A stretch of DNA of 10,878 nucleotides from Bacteroidales bacterium UBA4284 (GTDB lineage: Bacteria; Bacteroidota; Bacteroidia; Bacteroidales; UBA932), in assembly GCA_002395925.1 (NCBI GenBank), contig DGVM01000091.1, positions 1 through 10,878 on the forward strand, given 5' to 3'. Both the position numbers and the translations under genes were made by a program. Positions 7,792 through 10,878 of this stretch are shown piece after piece (within the stretch, counting starts at the first letter, position 1; each line of letters starts with the position of its first letter). Under the pieces are notes generated by a model. It had not been told where the DNA came from. It searched no databases and worked only from the letters and a program-made list of their open reading frames with translations.

Positions 7792-8117
7792 AAGGCACCT
7801 CCTTTGTTGGAAGCGAGGGCTTCGACCTCGCTGGTTTTGTACCTTACGCTCACGCCAACCTTAACGGGGGTGAGGTAACCGATCTGGGACCACCGCCAAA
7901 GGGTTGAACGGGAGACACCGAGTTTATCCATGACTTCCCACTGGGTGAGTAGTTCTTCTGCTGGCTGGGCTGCAGGAGCGGATTCTACGCGGGTATCCGA
8001 GATATAGTCGAAGATTTCGCTGCAGAGCGTCCTCCCGGCTTTAAGAAGGTCATCGAGCGACACCGAGATTGTAAGTCCCGGGTATTGCTCGGCAAGTTGG
8101 ATTAAATCGTGCTTCAT
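7788..8117 (-). CDS. Excisionase-like helix-turn-helix DNA-binding protein
   Basis: From the preferred start this is a 109-aa protein with a C-terminal helix-turn-helix of the MerR/excisionase (HTH_17) type at 55-101: LLTQWEVMDKLGVSRSTLWR, then WSQIGYLTPVKVGVSVRYKTSEVEAL, where the wing and final helix follow the recognition helix. The N-terminal half (LIQLAEQYPGLTISVSLDDLL) is a separate small domain, linked by an Ala/Pro-rich stretch (about 46-53). The frame stays open to 8288 (ATG giving 166 aa), but the leader encodes unlikely residues, overlaps an inverted repeat, and has a TAnnTTTG element inside it at 8235-8242. The ATG at 8117 is therefore chosen. Its stop overlaps the next start as ATGA. 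A role in excision (Xis/RDF-like) or in regulating the replication operon is an inference from fold and place. Confidence 0.82.
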   Translation of the reverse strand: MKHDLIQLAEQYPGLTISVSLDDLLKAGRTLCSEIFDYISDTRVESAPAAQPAEELLTQWEVMDKLGVSRSTLWRWSQIGYLTPVKVGVSVRYKTSEVEALASNKGGAL

Positions 8118-8148
8118 GCTGCAATGATTTAATGGTGAAGCCACCCGC

Positions 8149-8208
8149 AAAGCAGTAAAAGCGGTTGCCATTGAAGGCAGTGGCTGCATCCTTCGGAACG
8201 ACTGCTTT
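8149..8208 (-). promoter_or_regulatory. Candidate structured 5' leader of the HTH-primase operon
   Basis: The roughly 110 nt between the likely promoter and the HTH start codon contain an 8-bp perfect inverted repeat: aaagcagt at 8149-8156 and actgcttt at 8201-8208. Between them are two mutually exclusive small stems, tgcc/ggca (8166-8169 with 8176-8179) and gcca/tggc (8167-8170 with 8181-8184). Alternative pairings of this sort are typical of regulatory leaders, though stems this short can arise by chance. No known riboswitch class is recognised. Confidence 0.35.
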
Positions 8209-8234
8209 ACTTCCGTTTCCGTCAGATGGTAGCG

Positions 8235-8242
8235 CAAAAATA
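8235..8242 (-). promoter_or_regulatory. Bacteroidota-type -7 element ahead of the HTH operon
   Basis: On the minus strand this reads TATTTTTG, an exact fit to TAnnTTTG, within an AT-rich stretch. No TTTG is found at the ideal -33 distance; TTTCAG at 8266-8261 is the nearest weak candidate. It would give a leader of roughly 110 nt before the ATG at 8117, and lies just downstream of the terminator for the integrase unit. This is the only good promoter candidate I find in 8118-8300. Confidence 0.45.
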
Positions 8243-8300
8243 TAGTGATGAAACACGGGCCTGAAATTCCCAGAAATATGTTTTTCAACTATTTCGGGAT

Positions 8301-8329
8301 AAAAAATAACCGCTTGATAGCAAGCGGTT
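8301..8329 (-). terminator. Intrinsic terminator after the integrase / 292-aa unit
   Basis: A perfect 9-bp stem (aaccgcttg at 8308-8316 with caagcggtt at 8321-8329) encloses a 4-nt loop. On the minus strand it is followed by ATTTTTT (8307-8301). Its stop-side position, 36 nt after the 292-aa gene, fits a rho-independent terminator that ends the integrase transcript before the HTH-operon promoter. Confidence 0.85.
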
Positions 8330-8364
8330 TACAAAGGATTTTCCCAAAACTTCCCAAACTCCCG

Positions 8365-9243
8365 TCAATGGGTGTTCCCAAAGGCTGTTTTAATTGTTGC
8401 CTCTGCCTTGTCTTTGTATTTTAGGAGGGAAGGAGTGTGGCCCTTCTTGAGGGAATCCTCCGTATAGCTGTGACACTTCTTGGCATCGAGCCCCAAGGCA
8501 CCAAAGATGTCCTCCCGGCAGGAGTTGAGCGAGCCGGGGAGGGGACTCTTGAATGAGCGCCTGGTGCGAAGCAGGATGATTACCGTCATCACGACCAGGT
8601 GCGGTTTCTTTTCGGCAGGATCTGCAATGACTTTCCTGAGTTCATCGTACAACGCCTGCTTCTCCCTGAGTTCATAGGAGCCCTTGCGGAATGGCCTGCA
8701 GAACAGAGCGAGCTGGTCGGCTTTCTCCTTCTCGTCTTCAGGTACTTCTTCCGGAGCGAGCGCTATGGTATAGTTGACCGGTGCAAGGTCCTTCCCGGAG
8801 TGGCCGAATGGTGCTGCATTGTGAGACCGTTTGATGCCCAGTGCGAAATTGCAGGCGTTCTCAAGCAACCGAGCCTGGGTAGTAAGTCCGAGTTCCTTGA
8901 ATTCTACCACTACGGCCCGGATGGGTTCGAGGTCTATGAACTGAAACTGGTGTGCGACCTCACGGTCACCCGTGACATTGAGATTGTCGGTGAACATCTG
9001 GAAATTCTTCGCACAGAGGAGAGCGTCAGAACTGATGGGGGAGTCATCGTTCATCGCTGGCGTGCAGTATCTGATGACGCTGTCCACAATGTCCTGTATG
9101 GTCCTGGGCATCATGCGAAGCGGCAGGTTGGAGTCTTTGAGTTTCCGGACTTCCTTGCGGTAGTCGTTGGCCTCAAGGCTCTCCAGCGCTTCTGCTGCTG
9201 CACTGGAGAGGCCTCTCAGGGATTCTATGAGAAGATCTGTCAT
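8365..9243 (-). CDS. Unrecognised 292-aa protein co-transcribed with the integrase
   Basis: I do not recognise this family. The start (MTDLLIESLRGL) is 12 nt after the integrase stop, and the gene ends 36 nt before a strong terminator, so integrase and this gene form one transcription unit. The protein is soluble-looking and mostly helical: an N-terminal helical stretch (about 1-40, SSAAAEALESLEANDYRKEV), a central region about 90-135 with VVEFKELGLTTQARLLENAC, an acidic loop about 163-175 (APEEVPEDEKEKADQL), and a basic segment about 229-238 (LLRTRRSFKS). The C-terminus is lysine-rich (SLKKGHTPSLLKYKDKAEAT). No catalytic motif, signal peptide or membrane span is visible. Position suggests an accessory role in integration, excision or copy control, but nothing in the sequence proves it. 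A 426-codon open frame on the opposite strand across this gene is a composition shadow. Confidence 0.82.
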   Translation of the reverse strand: MTDLLIESLRGLSSAAAEALESLEANDYRKEVRKLKDSNLPLRMMPRTIQDIVDSVIRYCTPAMNDDSPISSDALLCAKNFQMFTDNLNVTGDREVAHQFQFIDLEPIRAVVVEFKELGLTTQARLLENACNFALGIKRSHNAAPFGHSGKDLAPVNYTIALAPEEVPEDEKEKADQLALFCRPFRKGSYELREKQALYDELRKVIADPAEKKPHLVVMTVIILLRTRRSFKSPLPGSLNSCREDIFGALGLDAKKCHSYTEDSLKKGHTPSLLKYKDKAEATIKTAFGNTH

Positions 9244-9255
9244 ATCACGGGGGAA

Positions 9256-10623
9256 TTAGTCAAGGAGGTTGGTCATTTCACGGATCATGTCATCGTCGAT
9301 GTCGCGGTAGCGGGCGAATGCCTTGGAGCCTTCGCAGTGGCCGGAGAGTTTGCCGACGAGGTTCGGGTCTTTGACTTTCTTATAGAGGTTGCCGATGAAG
9401 GTTCTTCTGGCCATGTGGGAGCTGGCAATGTCACAGATGGGGTGCTGCTCGGACTGCTTCGTCCGAGGATTGACTATGGTCACCACGCGGGTGATGCCGG
9501 CCTTTTTGAGGGAGGCGCGGATGAGGTCGTTGAGCTTGCCGGTGCTGTAATAGGGGAAGATGGTGCTTCTGTTCGTGCCCTTGTAGCGCTCGAGAATCTC
9601 GATGGCCGTGGGAGCCAAATACACCTTGACTACACGCGGGCGTTCCTCTTTAGTCTTGGAGGGCACATACTGCACAGAGACGCCGTTGTCGGTGGTGACA
9701 ATATTGCCCTCGGTAAAGGAGAGAAGGTCGCTGATACGGCAGCCGATGTAGCACTGGAAGATGAAGATGTCGCGGGCCTGCGTGAGGTCTTTGTCCTTGC
9801 CCATATCGGTCTTGTACAGAAGATCGCGTTCCTCTGTGGTGAGATAGTAGGGGGTACCGTACTTCTGGGAGCCGACTGAGTATTTGCGGAAGGGGTCATT
9901 CTTGGTGTAGCCCATATCGATGCACCAGCGCCAGTATGCGCGGACTGCGCTCATGTAGCTGACGATAGCATTGTCGCTTCGCTCGCGGGGAGCACGTTCG
10001 TGCTTGGTGTGGTCCCAGGCGTACTTATACTTCTTGACGGGTTTGAGACCCATGCGATACTTCAACTGAACCGGCTCAAAGAGCGTGTGCTCAGTGCGGA
10101 AGAAGTCGTCCAAAGCCACGAGGGTATCGGAGTTGGCCTTATCCAGGACGATGACCTTACCGGTGTACAGCTGGTATCTTTCTATGATGCGGAAGACAGC
10201 CTGGTAAGTGTGTACACGTTCGGCAGAGAGTTTCTTGTACTTTAGGAACTCCTCAGTCTTGTCATTGAAGCAGATGTGCTCTTTGTCGGCCTTCTTGTAG
10301 TTCTCCGGGAACATGAAGCGGTCGATGACGTCCTGCGCCCAGCCGGGGCCGATGTCATCAATGTCCATCTTGCTGCCCTTTTCCTCCAGCAGAGTAATCA
10401 TTGCGTCGAGTTTGGTCTTGGCGGCTCGGGCCTCCTTGACTTCTTCAGTCTCGCGGCGCTTGTTTATGACAATCTGACCGTCGGAAAAGAACTCGGGCAG
10501 GACGTAGATGTGCGTATGCGCACGAAGGGCGACCTTGCGTGTGTTGCGGTAGCGGAGCAGGATCTCGGACTTGTTCGTCTTCTTGTTCCTGACGCTTGAG
10601 AGGGTGAGTGTGATTGATGCCAT
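9256..10623 (-). CDS. int: Tyrosine recombinase (integrase) of the element
   Basis: Catalyses site-specific integration and excision of the element. From the ATG at 10623 the protein is 455 aa. It has an N-terminal arm-binding-type domain (MASITLTLSSVRNKKT...), a SAM-like core-binding domain (about 115-240) and a C-terminal catalytic domain. All expected active-site residues are present: Arg296 in CYIGCRISDLLSF, Lys323 or Lys325 in SKTKEERP, His403 and Arg406 in SSHMARRTF, His429 in LSGH, and nucleophile Tyr439 in ARYRDID. An upstream in-frame ATG at 10677 would add 18 residues, but it falls inside a 30-bp inverted repeat and encodes no part of the usual fold, so 10623 is preferred. It is transcribed toward the element interior and is followed by the 292-aa gene. 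The arrangement fits Bacteroidota integrative or mobilizable elements and puts the attachment site to its right. Confidence 0.95.
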   Translation of the reverse strand: MASITLTLSSVRNKKTNKSEILLRYRNTRKVALRAHTHIYVLPEFFSDGQIVINKRRETEEVKEARAAKTKLDAMITLLEEKGSKMDIDDIGPGWAQDVIDRFMFPENYKKADKEHICFNDKTEEFLKYKKLSAERVHTYQAVFRIIERYQLYTGKVIVLDKANSDTLVALDDFFRTEHTLFEPVQLKYRMGLKPVKKYKYAWDHTKHERAPRERSDNAIVSYMSAVRAYWRWCIDMGYTKNDPFRKYSVGSQKYGTPYYLTTEERDLLYKTDMGKDKDLTQARDIFIFQCYIGCRISDLLSFTEGNIVTTDNGVSVQYVPSKTKEERPRVVKVYLAPTAIEILERYKGTNRSTIFPYYSTGKLNDLIRASLKKAGITRVVTIVNPRTKQSEQHPICDIASSHMARRTFIGNLYKKVKDPNLVGKLSGHCEGSKAFARYRDIDDDMIREMTNLLD

Positions 10624-10656
10624 ATTACTTTCTTTTGTTAACAATGCGAAAGTAAT
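10624..10656 (-). repeat. Inverted repeat abutting the integrase start codon
   Basis: Perfect 9-bp arms, attactttc (10624-10632) and gaaagtaat (10648-10656), flank a 15-nt centre that itself contains a 10-bp palindrome, ttgttaacaa (10635-10644). In the integrase mRNA the 3' arm ends exactly at the ATG and covers the purine-rich AAAGAAAG stretch. Folding could therefore limit translation; equally it may be a protein-binding operator. Confidence 0.7.
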
Positions 10657-10662
10657 AAAAAC

Positions 10663-10692
10663 GGGGGACAAAAACAAATTATTTTGTCCCCC
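10663..10692. repeat. 30-bp dyad (11-8-11) upstream of the integrase
   Basis: Perfect 11-bp arms, gggggacaaaa (10663-10673) and ttttgtccccc (10682-10692), surround an 8-bp centre. Read leftward it is followed by GTTTTT, so it could act as a terminator or attenuator ahead of the integrase. The arm/spacer geometry also resembles a tyrosine-recombinase core site. The repeat itself is plain in the sequence; its role is not. Confidence 0.8.
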
Positions 10693-10878
10693 AACTTGCG
10701 ACGTACTGCGACAAGGATGAACACGGAATTCGCGAGAAGTCCGTTAAACTATATTGATTATTAAGTATTTACAATGATTTTCGTGTTTCGCCTTGTCTCG
10801 CTCTGTACCGCGTTGTATCGTTTCTTACTTTCCGATGCAGAAGATAGACTGTATTAAGGTCAATCAGTTACGCGATTC
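10693..10878. other. Gene-free element end, candidate attachment and arm-site region
   Basis: No credible open frame, tRNA or rRNA is seen here. A direct repeat tgcgac occurs at 10697-10702 and 10707-10712, 10 bp apart, and a second decamer series lies at 10781-10820. The stretch between (10715-10780) is AT-rich and shows nothing I can assign. Lying directly upstream of an inward-facing integrase, it is the expected location of one att site. The exact element boundary cannot be fixed without the other end or an empty site, and host DNA may begin within it. Confidence 0.5.
10781..10820. repeat. Four tandem 10-bp repeats, consensus NNNTGTNNCG
   Basis: Four consecutive decamers starting at 10781, 10791, 10801 and 10811 each have TGT at positions 4-6 and CG at positions 9-10. 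The decamers on either side do not. A spacing of one helical turn puts every copy on the same DNA face, as in protein-binding arrays such as integrase arm sites or iterons. Flanking bases are degenerate, so this is a weak repeat by sequence but regular in phase. Confidence 0.55.

Noticed and set aside
1983..9594. Seven CTCGAG sites (1983, 2382, 2514, 3495, 3951, 5294, 9589), five of them in the R-M genes, hinting at the BsuMI site as target
   Set aside because: Chance expects about 2 to 3, so it is only a mild excess, and R-M targets tend to be avoided rather than enriched; it cannot identify specificity.
8599..9879. A 426-codon open frame on the plus strand
   Set aside because: It is antisense to the integrase and the 292-aa gene, crosses their boundary and shows no family motif; the minus-strand integrase has a full catalytic set, so this is a GC-driven shadow.
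10624..10677. An 18-residue N-terminal extension of the integrase from the ATG at 10677
   Set aside because: The extension lies across two inverted repeats, and the usual N-terminal domain begins at MASITLTL.
10693..10878. A possible tRNA gene as integration target
   Set aside because: No cloverleaf arms, TTCGA-type T-loop or CCA end could be found in this stretch.

Overview
The window is a leftward-transcribed stretch of an integrated mobile element from a Bacteroidota (probably Bacteroidales) genome. Every supported gene lies on the minus strand. Three things point to the host group: the gene set of tyrosine integrase, excisionase-like HTH protein, VirE-N-type primase and PriCT/DUF3987 helicase-like protein; start sites with little Shine-Dalgarno signal; and TAnnTTTG-type -7 promoter elements ahead of two operons.

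Layout in the direction of transcription (right to left). At 10878-10624 is a gene-free, AT-rich end rich in inverted and 10-bp-phased repeats; it probably holds the attachment and regulatory sites. Next comes a two-gene unit of tyrosine integrase (10623-9256) and an unrecognised 292-aa protein (9243-8365), closed by a clear intrinsic terminator (8329-8301). After a promoter and a possibly structured leader comes a tightly overlapping four-gene unit: HTH protein (8117-7788), 68-aa protein (7791-7585), primase-like protein (7592-6561) and PriCT/DUF3987 ATPase (6604-4781). It ends in a probable terminator (4776-4741).

The left 4.7 kb is a cargo defence operon with its own likely promoter (around 4670): a cytosine-5 DNA methyltransferase (4640-3531), a McrB-type AAA+ protein (3521-1965), a LlaJI/McrC-type PD-(D/E)XK nuclease (1952-180) and the start of vsr (175 to the window edge). 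The gene order suggests an R-M system of the LlaJI/BsuMI kind. The methyltransferase would mark self DNA, the McrB-like motor and the nuclease would cut unmarked DNA, and Vsr would repair T:G mismatches arising from 5-methylcytosine deamination. vsr is not in the supplied open-frame list; it was found by reading the left edge directly.

Composition is mosaic. Hand counts give about 65% GC in the replication gene (5101-5220), about 43% in the methyltransferase (3601-3780), and about 67% in vsr (1-120). The window shows no relaxase, coupling protein, conjugation gene or phage structural gene, so it cannot tell a mobilizable element from a phage-satellite-like or simple integrative element.
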